Part shown: positions 1 to 11,200 of the stretch, in pieces
Layout of the letters: each line of letters starts with the position of its first letter
Position numbering within the stretch: the first letter of the stretch is position 1
NCBI GenBank assembly: GCA_964035795.1
Contig: OZ038320.1
Location: 16,262,589-16,326,588, forward strand
Length of the DNA: 64,000 nt
DNA from: Pterobdella sp. o SKG-2022
Taxonomy: Eukaryota > Annelida > Clitellata > Hirudinida > Piscicolidae
Reading direction: 5' to 3'
The notes under the pieces: generated by a model
What the model was told of the DNA's origin: nothing
Databases searched by the model: none
What the model saw: the letters and a program-made list of their open reading frames with translations, nothing else
Translations under genes and position numbers: made by a program

Positions 1-344
1 GATCGTAGTATATTTATATGATTTTAGATATTTCGAACAGACAAACAATATCATAAGCTTTCACATCAGTGTTGTAAAAAAATTAAAGCTTATATAAAAA
101 ACAGCAAGATTTTATAAACTTTCATAAAATATGGTGTATATCGTAATCACAAGTTGTATTCAGAGATTCATACAAACATAAAAAAAGCATTTTAAAATAG
201 AAGTGTTTGTAAAAATATGAGCATTTACGAAAAATATTTATGCTACAGTTTTATGATAAAGCTATACTTATCTAAAATTATAGCATTCATTTTGAATAAA
301 TGTATGAATGCTCAATCGATGTTTTTAAAAATTGATTAATATAC
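1..344. other. AT-rich non-coding; hairpin-family fragment
   Basis: No gene is visible. Around 240-300 the sequence resembles the arm of the MITE family seen at 4.5 and 24.9 kb (TTATGATAAAG, then AAAATTATAGCATTCATT and AATAAATGTA). Nothing else is identifiable. Confidence 0.4.
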
Positions 345-525
345 GTCGGCCCGTATAGTTCAATGGTTGAGCATTAGACTAATTATCTAAAGTTACCGGG
401 TTCTATCCCACGTGGGCCGACAATTAGCACCTGTTCCACATTGTGTTTTCGCTACAGTAAATTTGAAGCAAGCGCTTTGATCTATGAGTAAAAGCGCTTT
501 ATAGATGCCACATTACATTACATTC
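345..525 (+). repeat. tRNA-headed SINE, copy 1
   Basis: The head folds like a tRNA: GTCGGCC at the start pairs with GGCCGAC at about 413-419. It has an A-box-like TAGTTCAATGGTTGAGC, an anticodon-like stem TTAGA/TCTAA around the loop CTAATTA, and a B-box-like GGTTCTATCCC. A body of about 90 bases follows (CACCTGTTCCACA, then AAGCGCTTTGATCTATGAG) and ends in a CATTACATTACATT tail. A close second copy on the other strand lies at 51245-51433. The body and tail are what make this a SINE rather than a tRNA gene. Confidence 0.8.
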
Positions 526-724
526 ATATCTATAACTCTATATACTCATAATTACTTTGTTTTCAGAGATGGTTCTCTGTTGCCTTCCTCTATTTCTTCA
601 CAATTCGGTTTTTTGGAAACCTTCAGTCTTTTCAAGTTTGAAATGAAATATCTTTTGACGCACAAAAACAAAAGAAAACAAGAACAAATTCCATGACGCC
701 AAGTTAGATGAAGGAAATAGTGTA

Positions 725-3175
725 GCTCTGCAAAACAGACAAAAGAGGAGCTAAAACAAGCTACATGGAATATTAGAAGCTTAAAAAACCCAGAATCACT
801 AGTGTGTGAAAAATGAGACGAGAATGAGTATTATCAGCCTGATGGGTCTCACAGAGATAAGATGGAAAGGACGAAGTGATATTGAAGATGATGGATTTAG
901 AATTTTATATTCAGGAGGTGAAAAGAGTCAGCGAGAAGTAAATTTATTGTTGTGTAAGAAGGCTGCAAAAGCAGTGAAAAAGTGGTTTATATAAGTGTTA
1001 GAATGATGATGGTGAGGTTGAGAGCAGATCCAGTAGACCGAAATGTAGTAGTAGTTTACATGCCAATCTCAGCTCATGTTGGTGAAAAAGTGGAAAAAAT
1101 CTATGAACAGATAGAAGACAAGATGGAAGGGTTACGGAACAGAGAGTACACCATACTTTTGGGAGACATGAATGCAGTAGTGGGAAAAAAGAGTGATAGT
1201 ATGGTTGTAAGGAATCATGGTCTAGAAACCAGAAATGAGAGAGACAAGCTTTTGAATGACTTTTGTCAAAGAAATAAGCTTTGCATCATGAATACCTGGT
1301 TCAAACAACCAAAACGGCGAGTATACGCGTGGAAGGCTTCTAGAGACTGCAACAGGTACCAGCTGGATTACATTATTGTACAAAACCGTTACAAAAACAG
1401 CGTAAAAAATGCCCATGCTTATTCTAGAGCTGATGTAAAATCTTATGACAAAATGGTAATGATTAAAGTGCGTTTAATTTTGAAAAGATCACACCGTAAA
1501 AAACAGCGAGTTTTGTGAAACAAAGAATCATTGAAAAAATGTAAAACGCTGGGAAGCTCTAACAAAAAAATAAACAATGCACTGGTAAAGAAATTTGCTC
1601 AAACAAGCCATGTGGAAATTCAATGGTTGCGTTTAAAAGAAGGAATAATGCAAGTGGCAATAAAAACGGTTGGAACGAGAAAGAAAAAAACTCAAAAAAA
1701 AACCGTGGGAGATTGAAGGAATGATGGAGAAAATGCGAAAAAAAAGAAGGTAGAAGAAATTTGCGACAGAAGCAGACTGAACAACGTGAATAGAAGAGAA
1801 ATAGAACAAGCAAAAACGTAGTGATTCAGGGATCGATTTTAGGAAGTTGAAGAACTAAAAAGGAGAGGTCAACTAGACCTCATGTACCACAAAGTTAAAA
1901 TTTCAGCTTCATCAGCAAAAACAAAAGAAAAAAAGAGTTGGTTGCTATGGTGATTAAAAATGGTGATTGGCTAACGGAACCGGAAGCAATAAAGTATAGA
2001 TGGATAGTTTATATTGAACGTCTTTACAACGCTCAAAATAAACCAGTTAGTATAGAACTGGAAGATGAATCACGAGTGGATGGAGATGCTCTGGGACCCG
2101 GGTTGATTACCAGTGAAATAGGAAAGACAATGAAAAGATTGGGTAGAAAGAAGGCAAAGAGATGGAATGGCATACCTGCAGAATTCTTACACACTTTACG
2201 TGGTGAACCATTTTATAAAGCTGTGTAAAGAAAATTATGAAAAGAGTGTATGGCCATCAGATTTCAAAAGAAGTGTATAGGTGCCTCTAGAAAAGAACAG
2301 GAATGCCACTAGATGTGAAAAATTCAGAACCATCAGTCTAATATCTCATGCCGCAAAAGTGGTATTGAAGATAATAAAAAGAAGGTTGGAAACGAAAGTT
2401 AAAGAATTTTTAAAAAACGATCAGTTTGGATTCCGTAAGGAAAAAGGCACGAAAGAAGCTATTGGAGTGATGAGGTACCTAGTGGAGCGCAGAATAGAAT
2501 CGATAAGGATATCTATATGTGTGCTTTCTAGATTATGAGAAAGCATTTGATCTTGTTGACTGGAAGAAACTATTGAGAATATTGGAGAAAATAGGGGTTG
2601 ATTGGAGAAAAAGACGGCTGATTGCAGAACTTTATATGGAACAGACCGCAGTGGTGAGAATAAATTCAGAAGTAATTGAGCCTTGCTTGGTAAAAAGAGG
2701 CGCATCTTACCTGTGCTGTTCAATCTTTATGCAGAAGCAATGATGAAGGAAGCTCTGCCCTCACTGGAGGAAGAGGTCAAAGTAGAGGGAGTACTGTTCA
2801 AAGTTGTAAGGTTTGCTGATGATCAAGCCCTGGTTGCTGGAACAGTGAAAGAAGTACAGAATATCATGGAAAAACAAAAAAAGTGGTTAAGATTTAGCAA
2901 ATGAAAACAAATAGCCAAAAAACCAAAACCATGAAGCTTGGAAGAAAACCTGGCATGGTCAGTATAACCCTCGACGGAGTCGCACTTGGGCAAGTAAAAG
3001 ACTTTAAGTACCTGGCGAGCTATTTTTCAAAAAATGGTTACACTGAAAAAGACATTAAGGTACAGATTGGAATAGCTAAAAATTCATTTACTCATCTTGA
3101 ACCAATCCTTACAGGTGGGCTCAGACTCATAAAAGGACTCATAAAAGTTTACATTAATTTCACCGATGTATTATG
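725..3175 (+). mobile_element. RTE-like LINE, decayed
   Basis: A broken non-LTR retrotransposon ORF. The endonuclease spans about 755-1500 (SLMGLTEIRWKG, LLGDMNAVVG, RNERDKLLNDFC, YQLDYIIVQNR). A linker runs from 1530 to 2220. The reverse transcriptase spans about 2280-3170 (FRTISLISHAAKVV, DQFGFRKEKGT, FLDYEKAFDLVDW, RFADDQALVAG, then DFKYLASYFSKNG). The catalytic box is FADD. Frame changes and stops occur at about 995, 1520, 1716, 2228, 2530, 2700 and 2904, so no functional product is possible. It resembles the endonuclease-RT of RTE and craniofacial-development-protein-2-like sequences. The clade call is from motif memory. Confidence 0.85.
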
Positions 3176-3264
3176 ACAAAGTTAATTATCGAAAATTTTG
3201 GATTAGTTTAGACAATAAATGTATTTAAAATTTTCCTGATTAACTAAACTAGCCTATTAACAAA

Positions 3265-3405
3265 AAATGGTTTTATCAAACATTTTTATTAACTGCATAA
3301 TAACACTAAGCTTTTCGTAAGTTAAACTCAAATTATCAAATATACAAACTACGAAAAGCTTCGTGTTATTATTCAGTTAATGAAAGTTTTTGACAAAATC
3401 GTTTT
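3265..3405. repeat. Palindromic MITE, family A (AAGCTTTTCGTAAG)
   Basis: Inverted arms read AATAACACTAAGCTTTTCGT on the left and ACGAAAAGCTTCGTGTTATT on the right, around a spacer of about 25 bases. Weaker inverted homology continues outward (TTATTAACTG left, CAGTTAATGA right). The same ACGAAGCTTTTCGTAAG core recurs at 22.0, 25.8, 30.3, 35.9 and 53.0 kb. Confidence 0.75.
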
Positions 3406-3802
3406 ATAAAATATTTCTCATCATAAAGAAAAATAAATCAAGAAAAATTAAATGAAAAAGATACATAAAATGTCTTGAAAAAAGGTTATTAGAGTTATTT
3501 AGATAATAATACAATTTGATGCATCAAAACACATTTTCGTGAATCAGGATTTGACATTTATTTGTGTCATATAAATTACGATTAACGTTAACAAACAAAA
3601 AACTAAAATAATTATAGTTCTAAGGAAGCGTTCGACGATTTCTATTTATTTATTAAAACGAAACATTGCTATCATTTACCTGCCAAACTAAAAATCTAAT
3701 ACTCATTAACTATGTATGCTAACATTTTATGATGTGGTTTAACTTATCGAAAATTTAAGTCTTTTTGTTGTCTTTGTGTTAAAAACAACACATTTGAACT
3801 AA
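3406..3802. other. AT-rich stretch without gene
   Basis: No ORF or RNA was recognised. Around 3455-3485 there is a degenerate copy of the motif GATACATAAGATGTCTCTAAAA, which accompanies MITE family B elsewhere. Confidence 0.4.
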
Positions 3803-4280
3803 CAGTGTGGTTTCTGTTGAGTGGTGTTGGTGATATGCTGATTAGAAAGAATTGAAATAAAGAAATAAAGAAACGTGAAAAGTTATTCTGAAAAGAACGA
3901 GTATTTCGATAATCATTGAAATAGTGCTCAAGTTAGAAATAGGGCGGTAGTTCGAAGGAATGGTAGGGTCCAACTCGCCTTTCTTGAGCAAAAAGAACAC
4001 TTGTAGTGTTTTGAAGAAAACGGGAAATGTTGTTTGTGAAAAAAAATTGGAAAGTTTGTCAGCTATTAGAACAAAGGGGTGAGAAAAACGTTTCAAAGTG
4101 GATGTAGGGATTTAGTCTCGGGGAGATTTGTTTGGTAGAGCTTATGAGCATACTTACTGCTTCGTTACAAACAGATGAAAAATAAGAGAGTTGTGTTTAA
4201 TTTTTTGGTGAAATAGGAGCCTTCACAGCGCGAGATAAAAGATGATAAAGATTTGTGAATAAGATCGATTTTCTCTAAGT
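3803..4280 (-). mobile_element. L2/CR1-like LINE fragment, RT start
   Basis: The minus strand encodes the beginning of a reverse transcriptase, including FFLLKKGELDPTIPSNYRPI and SNLSTISMIIE. It aligns with 54505-54985 of the long copy at 53.2-56.4 kb (LLKKGNLDPTIPSNYRPI). Stops and indels break it. It is a 5'- and 3'-truncated relic. Confidence 0.8.
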
Positions 4281-4459
4281 CAGGAACGCCCAGGACGTAA
4301 TCCACGATTCAATTTTTAACATTTTTTAAAATTCAATAAGAAATAAGATCAAAATGAAAGATGAAAAAAAAAAGTTTTTTTTCGACCAAAATTTCAAAAG
4401 ATACGCAAATGTCACTTTTTTGTGACACTGGGCGGGTGTATATACAACCTAGCAAAATT

Positions 4460-4705
4460 TTGTAACGAAAAATATCAAATAAGAGGAATTTTTTAATACA
4501 TTTATTGAAATTCAGAAGCTATAATTTTCGATAGGTTTAACCTTATCATAAAACGTTAGAGAAAAAATTAATTACTATATAATCATAGTTACGATTTAAT
4601 TTTTTCGCTAACGTTTTATGATAAGAATAAACTTATCGGAAATTATAGCTTTTGATTCTCAATAAATGTACTAAAAATTCCTCTTATTTGATGTTTTGCG
4701 TTACA
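4460..4705. repeat. Palindromic MITE, family B, long imperfect hairpin
   Basis: Arms of about 110 bases pair across the centre near 4585. The outer arms are CAAATAAGAGGAATTTTTT and AAAAATTCCTCTTATTTG. The inner arms are AACCTTATCATAAAACGTTA and TAACGTTTTATGATAAG. The family tail motif GATGTCTCTGAAAAG follows at about 4729. No coding potential is seen, which fits a non-autonomous DNA transposon. Confidence 0.75.
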
Positions 4706-5099
4706 GAATATTGAAGAAAAATACATACGATGTCTCTGAAAAGTCTAGCAAAATGTATTTAATTATATATTTGGACATGAATTGAACATAAAATTTTTTT
4801 TTACTCAATGCGTTTTTTGTTCATATTATCAGTTTGTTATTTTTTAGTATAATAAAAACTAGTTTATTTTTTAATTTAATAAATTAAAGAAGTTTGAAAA
4901 TATTTATTGTGAAGGTTCCAGAAAATATTAATGCTTTTTGAATATATAAATCAGAAACAATTTTTTTGAAGAAATATATCTATTTACAAAACTATACTTA
5001 TTTTTTTCATGAATTATCAGATATTTAATGTGGGAAGAACACCGAAATTTTAATTGGAGTAGAACATTTGCTAGTTTTCATTTTTCAGTTTGCGCATCT
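4706..5099. other. AT-rich stretch without gene
   Basis: Homopolymer-rich sequence. Apart from the MITE-associated motif at 4729 I see nothing. Confidence 0.4.
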
Positions 5100-6625
5100 G
5101 GATTGATTACACGGGTTCTTTGATATTTTTCAATGTATTATTTTTACGTACATATGAAAGAACTCTTATATTTGAGTTAACGAGCCTGAACAGACTTTCG
5201 TGCTAGAATCTTGTACCTTCCTAAATACGATAACACAATGTGACGACGATATTCTCAATAGGTGATTTTTGTGTTATTTTCCCGCTTATATATTTGCCAA
5301 GCATTTCAGCATGAAGCATCGAGGCCAAATGCAAATAATGGATAGCACCATTTCTTGCCTCGGAAGGATACTTTTTGAGAGTAGGGATATTGATTGAAGC
5401 GGTCCACCGCTCCCATATAAAAATTTTACATATTTACAACTTTAGGGATTTTGACTAATATTTTCCTTCTTTTTTTGTGATACCGTGGCTACTCTGTTTA
5501 TTTTTGTGACAGAGTGTTTCCATGAACCTTCGACACCATGGTCACAACTTTGTTTTCCTTCCATGCGACAACAGCGATGATTTTGATGTCATCTGAGACA
5601 TTGAGCCATACACGTCTTTTTTCATTTCTTTTATGTTTAGCGGGCATTTTTCTATTCTGTTTTCTTAATAACGGCAAACTAGTGAAAAAATTGTCTATTC
5701 AAATATCATTTGTGTGGTTTCGGCAAAAATAAAGTTAGCTGAAACACAACTGATGTGCCTAGACTAGAAATTTTTTGATAAGGTAGTGATGCAGATTTGA
5801 AGCCCTGATACGGGATGAAACTTATGAGGTATCCTGAAGAAGTGCACATCGACCAGATCTTGTACCAAAAATCTATCCGTTTTTCTTTGATATGTTGCTC
5901 ACGTCCATGCTTCCCATAATAAGGTACTATTTACTCATCGATAGATATTTTTTTCCAGTCTCCATCAAAGGTGCTCAAAAAAGCTTCAATCAGCATCGAG
6001 AAGTATTTTGACAGTTTGGCGTATTGTCTTTGAGAGGAAGTTTATTGATGGCCTATAAATGGAGGTAACGATGAATCTTCAAAAATATATTTTTTCTCAT
6101 TGCTGAAGATACTGAGTCATTGAATGAGTCTTTTTTCACTTCTCAGAACATTCTTATATTTTTAGGACAAGGATAGCCCGTTAAAAGAAGTATTGCTATT
6201 TATATATTTATTTCATCAGCATTTACATTGAGATTATGATTTTGATTTTGAGCATAAATGTTGTACATGTCGAAAATTAAAAAACAATACCACTGTTGAA
6301 ATTCTCTTTTCACGAGTCAATTAGTCAGAATCAGAATAGTTGCAATCAGTGTTTTCAAAAAACTCGGAAAATTTTCCTTTTTGATTTTATTTGCTTTGAT
6401 GATTTTTTCATCATTCATCATTATTTTTCTAAAATTCTGCTTTTGATTTGATTGAAGTTGGGCAGAAGTTAGATATTTCAGCATCCCATCATTTTCATTA
6501 TCTGAATCTTTATCAGTAACTTCTCCATCTTCTGGTGATAATATTGTAAAAGATCGAATGATTTCTAATAAAATTTCTTTTTTATCGTCACTATCCAGAC
6601 AATCAGAAATATCTGATTCCATTTA
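5100..6625 (-). pseudogene. PiggyBac-derived (PGBD-like) transposase relic
   Basis: The minus strand begins with an acidic N-terminal segment (MESDISDCLDSDDKKE at 6622 down) typical of piggyBac transposases. At about 6060-5790 it carries the DDE-domain core: AKLSKYFSMLIEAFLSTFDG, KKISIDE, then a stop where the family has Ser/Met, IVPYYGKHGREQHIKEKRID, FWYKIWSMCTSSGYLISF. This matches the family pattern of SIDES-MIPY, then GKP-RFGYKLW. Stops and frameshifts are frequent. Terminal repeats and flanking TTAA were not identified with confidence. It is a dead copy, distinct from the piggyBac at 22.0-24.1 kb. Confidence 0.75.
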
Positions 6626-6639
6626 TTGGAAGTCTGGAT

Positions 6640-7100
6640 GAAACTTTGAAATTATATGGTGATGTTTATCTAGTATGAAATAAAATTATAGGGCAATAAA
6701 ATATTATTCACGTACCATTTCATATCCAAACTTTAATGCACGCTTGCCCGGTGTCAATAGTTGGTGGCATCAAAATTTGAACCAATATAACTCACTTAAT
6801 ATTACATGAAATTCAACTAGTTTTTTCATTTTTGAATTAAATTTTACCTTTGATAAGCTTATAATGAGAACAAGATAGGTTTAAGATTTCTTGCTATTTG
6901 AACCAATTTGCTAAAGGGTGTGTGTGTCAATTTTTCAAATTTTCATGAAGGATTTCTTATAAAAAATTAATGATTATATGAAACAATGATTTTAATTTTT
7001 GGAAGTTATAAAATTATGGTAGTAATAGAAGTTAATTAATAAATTTTGAAATAAAAAGTTGAAAAAAAATTATTTGGAGTCTTTAATAGCTTCAAAAATG
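6640..7100. other. AT-rich stretch without gene
   Basis: No feature was recognised. The piece around 6740-6770 is less AT-rich but matches nothing I know. Confidence 0.35.
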
Positions 7101-7109
7101 TTGCACAAA

Positions 7110-7690
7110 AAAGTGACACCGAGCCCTTCTGACTTAAAAAAGCTACTGAAGATGTTTACAAAATGGATAGTTTCCGAAAAACTGAATGGCAGAAAAAGAA
7201 AGGATGTAGGTAGGATAAAACTGGCAGCTTTCCAAAAAACTTTCGAGTTTGGAATGACAGATTAAGCGTGTTGTTAGTCTGCACTGTATTTAAAGATGAA
7301 AGCACAGGCGGTTTTACGAGAATCCTTGAAGACAGCAAAAATTCTGGATGAAACAGGCTTAGTAGACCTAGAAAATTTGTTTTTTTAAGTTTTTTCCACT
7401 TGTTTTTAGCAGCAAAGACGTCAGTGGATACCTTGTGATGGGAGTGAATGCTAAGGCGAATGAAGTGAGTGCGAAGTAGGGCATGGAGGTCAATAAGTGA
7501 TTGAAAGTAGTTATTCATTGTTTTAAAAAAATTTTCAACTGAAACATCAGACAAGTGAATAAGTTTATTATGAATATCTGTGAGATCTTTTTCAAAATTT
7601 TCAAAAGCGGCAAACTACAAAACAAGGAGGGAGGAGAGGAGTCAAGATGAGACTGCAAATAATGAGAAAGTGATCAGAGTCAAAAGTTTT
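7110..7690 (-). mobile_element. L2/CR1-like LINE fragment, endonuclease-RT linker
   Basis: The minus strand encodes VENFFKTMNNYFQSLIDLHA and following linker sequence. It aligns with 55010-55530 of the long copy (VEEFLTTMNDFFQSLIDHHA). Much of one frame is open (7554 to 7156), but it lacks both catalytic domains, so it is a fragment rather than a gene. It abuts a trinucleotide repeat. Confidence 0.8.
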
Positions 7691-7790
7691 CTTATCATCA
7701 TTATCATCATCATCAACATCATCATCATCATCGTCATTCTCATCATCATCATCATCATCTTCCTCATCATCGTCTGCTCGAAAGCATATT
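7690..7790. repeat. (ATC)n / (TCA)n microsatellite
   Basis: Runs of ATCATC with scattered substitutions. ATC/CAT tails are typical 3' ends of several LINEs in this window, so this may be an old LINE tail. It creates misleading Ile-rich or Asp-rich open frames. Confidence 0.85.
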
Positions 7791-7793
7791 AGC

Positions 7794-8170
7794 ATGAAAG
7801 CGGTCGGAATGTCCGGTGAATGCTGGAAGACCAAAAAGATAGCTGATGCGGAAAAAGAGAAGAACGGCCTTCGAGAGAGGGCAAGGATCCAATCAGATAA
7901 ATACAAGCAGCAGAATCAGAAAGTCAAATTGCTAGTGAAGGAGAGGAAGACGGAGATCTGGGCACGCAAAGTGACCTCAGCAAAAGCGAAAGCAGAGATG
8001 TGCTCCGTCCTCCGAAGTCTCACCATTACATGAACCAAGACTACAGCCAACAACTACCAAGGTCAAAAATGCCGCCCGCAGAATCCAACCCACCCATGCA
8101 GCAAATGCGGAAGAAGCTTCCTAATAGGACAGAAGGAGCTTACGTGTCACTTTTGTAATCTTCCAACCCA
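7794..8170 (+). mobile_element. I-like LINE fragment: linker plus zinc finger
   Basis: The frame at 7794-8030 (IQSDKYKQQNQKVK, then KTEIWARK) is a diverged copy of 9770-9885 in the adjacent element (IQSKQYKDRDAHLK, KAEIWERK). A Cys-rich stretch follows at about 8095-8165 (CSKCGRSFLIGQKELTCHFC). Two related elements, or one rearranged element, therefore lie in tandem. Confidence 0.75.
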
Positions 8171-8239
8171 TCACTAGACTGACACGGAATGAGCATGAAA
8201 GAGCAAAGACGGGAGCGTTATTCTGGATTTGCTGCCTTC

Positions 8240-11200
8240 GGTCGACGATGAGGAATGATCAAGAAACGGAAAATGACCAAATTGATGACGTTGACAACAA
8301 TGATAGAACACCAAAAGTGTGCGCCAAGTGTAAGAACCCGATCAGCCACAAGACTTCCAGGGCCATCTGCAACGACTGTGGCGCCCACTACCATCTTGTA
8401 TGCACAGGCTTCCCAAGAGCCCAGAGAGAAGAAATCAAAGATGGATGCCGAGAGTTGAGCTGCTGTTCTGGTCAAAAGGTGACAGAAGAAGACCACGTGC
8501 TCTCACTTCCAGCTACAAGACTTCCAGCAACTCTCGCGGAAACAAATACCACTGCAGCTGAACTTGAGAATGAACCACAAGCCCAGCTTGATGGCACCTG
8601 GTGCACGAATGCAAAGGAAAAATCCAGCGTGGTGCTCGCCGACTCAAATGCAGTCAGTGTAAGAGTCCGTTCCACATTCAATGCATGACTACGATGAGAA
8701 TTCAAGCAAATGTGTACCTCCAAACACCTACATGACGTTGCTTCAGATGCCGATCGCAAGGAGATCAAAAGAACACTGACGATGTCACCAAACCAAAGCT
8801 CGACAAGACCTCGGCTAGAGTCTTCAAGCCACATATCAGTATACTACAGTGGAGCGCCAACGGTATTTACAGGGAAAGCCAACTTCTTGAAGACTAAGCC
8901 GAAGAGCAAAAGGTAGATGTAATCGCAATACAAAAACTCGCCTTCTCTCTTGCGGTAAGATCCCAACTCTCACCAATTATCACCCAGTTCGTTGAGACCA
9001 ACCAGTAAAAGGGCAAGCTTGGAGAAGAGGCCTTCTAACGTATGTCAAAAAAATACTACCCTAAAAAGTGTGCTGACCACTCAACAATGAGGAGGAGCTT
9101 TTGAAAGACTGTCAATACAGCTCCGAATTTCCAACCAGCAGACAAAAACCATCTCCAATTGGTATCTTCCTTTGGAGAACTCCCATTTCTTGCAACTAAT
9201 TGGTTTCTCAATGTCAGTTTTTCAACCAGAAATACAGGAGAATGAGATAATCTGTGCTGATTTGAATGCCCACAATCAAATATGGGATAAGCATGCTCGT
9301 TTTGACGATAGAGGTGCCCACCTGGCGGAAGCCATCATGGATGCCGAAGAAGATTTTCTTAACGATGCTGAACTCGCCACGCACCTAAATCCAGCTTTCG
9401 GGGGCTTTTCTTTTCCAGATGTCACTATCGTCCACAATAGTATTCACCACCACTGTGCCTCGACACCGTTGGATTCTCTTTCATCCGACCACAGGCCAAT
9501 CTTGAAGACTCTCCACCTTCCGTCACAACAAAGAAAAAGATCAAAACAATCGGTGTGGAACTAAAAAAAGAGCAAAATCTCGGCATACACAGCAGACCTT
9601 GAAAAGCGATTAGCCCAAAACTCATCTGACGAGAATGCATCCATCACTTTTGCGTATCAATCGTTTGCACCGCCATCCTTAACGCCGCAAAATTTCACAT
9701 CAGTCTCAAAGCCGTACGTATGACTGAAGAGAGTTGGAGAACAACAGAAACCTCTCAAGCTGAAATAGAGAGAGACACCGCAAGAGCAATGTCCGGTATC
9801 CAGTCCAAGCAGTACAAAGATCGAGATGCTCATCTGAAAAGTCTAGTTCAGGATAGAAAGGCGGAAATTTGGGAGCGGAAGGCGATGAAAGAGAAAGGGA
9901 CTAAAAAGATGTGGTCGATCTTCCGTAATCTCACTACAAACAAAACCTCTGACACTGCCCATATTATCTCCGAAAACGGCAAAAAAGATGTCAGCCCAAA
10001 GCAGAAGGCGAATGCACTCGTCAAACTGTACCGAACTGTGAGTGAAATACCGGACCGTGGTCTCGAGAAGCTTTTGAATGATCGTCTACGCTCTGAACCG
10101 GTCCACTCTGAAGAATGCGGAAAGTTCAATCTAAGCGAGATTAATGCAGCCTTGAAGAGCCTCAATCCATCCAAAGCTCCCGTAATGTCAAAATCTTCTT
10201 ACACCTTTTCAAGCTGGATTCGTACTGACCGCAGTACGGAGGACCAGCTTCTCCGACTTTCCCAATCTATCAGTGATGGGTTTCAGCGCATACCAATGCA
10301 GCGTATGGTAATGGCTCTGATTGACTACTCTAGAGCATACGACAAGGTGTGGCGGAACGCGCTTTTTTTCAAAATACAGCAAATGGGAACTCCGACCAAG
10401 AGGATACGAAGGGTCCAAACTTGGCTTTCCAACAGACTCACATGGATGACGTTTGACGGAGAAAAGAGCAAAACGGTCAATTTGAAGCAAGGCGTTCTAC
10501 TGGGAGAAGTTTTATCGCCACTTGTGTTCTTCTATATTAATGACTTACCCAACGGCATCACTCAATCTAACGTGAGCCTTTTCGCAGACGATGTAGCTAT
10601 TTGGAGTTAGACCTTTGGTCTACAACAAGCAGAACAGAGCTTGCAAACTACGCCGAACCACATCGCGGAATGGAGCAAACGGTGGAAGATGGAACTCTCT
10701 GTACAGAAGTCAGAATGCCCCTTTTTCACCACCAGCACGCACCAAGCAAGCTGGCGTCCCAACTTGAAGCTAAGTGGCCACGCACTTAAATATAATTCCA
10801 TCCCCAAGTTTCTTGGTGTCACATATGATCGTCAGTTAACCTATGCTCCCCATGAAGCGACTGTTGGCGGAAAGCTGCGGAAGCAAGCTAGTGCTTTGAG
10901 ATGCCTTGCGACGACCGACTGGGACTACAACAAACAAACATTAAGGGCTACCTACATCGCGACGGGCAGATCAGCTGTTGAATATGCGGCGGCCGCATGG
11001 CTACTGTGGGTGTCGTTTTCAACTATGGAAAAGTTGGAGACGAGCCAACGATTTGCGGGACTAGCTATCACTGGAAAAGTCAAAATCCACACCAGTGGAG
11101 GCGATCCTTGCTGAGACTAATCTTCCAAAAATTGGCATGAAAGCCACACAACTCTGCGCCATGAACCCTAGAAAAGTCGAAAAGGATTGCACCCGAAAAC

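Noticed and set aside
345..420. Functional tRNA-Ile(AAU) gene
   Set aside because: The cloverleaf-like head is followed by a SINE body and tail that recur at 51.2 kb, and the T-arm pairing is poor, so it is a SINE head.
7601..7906. Asp/Glu-rich or Ile-rich protein
   Set aside because: It is a translation of the ATC trinucleotide repeat and adjoining LINE sequence.
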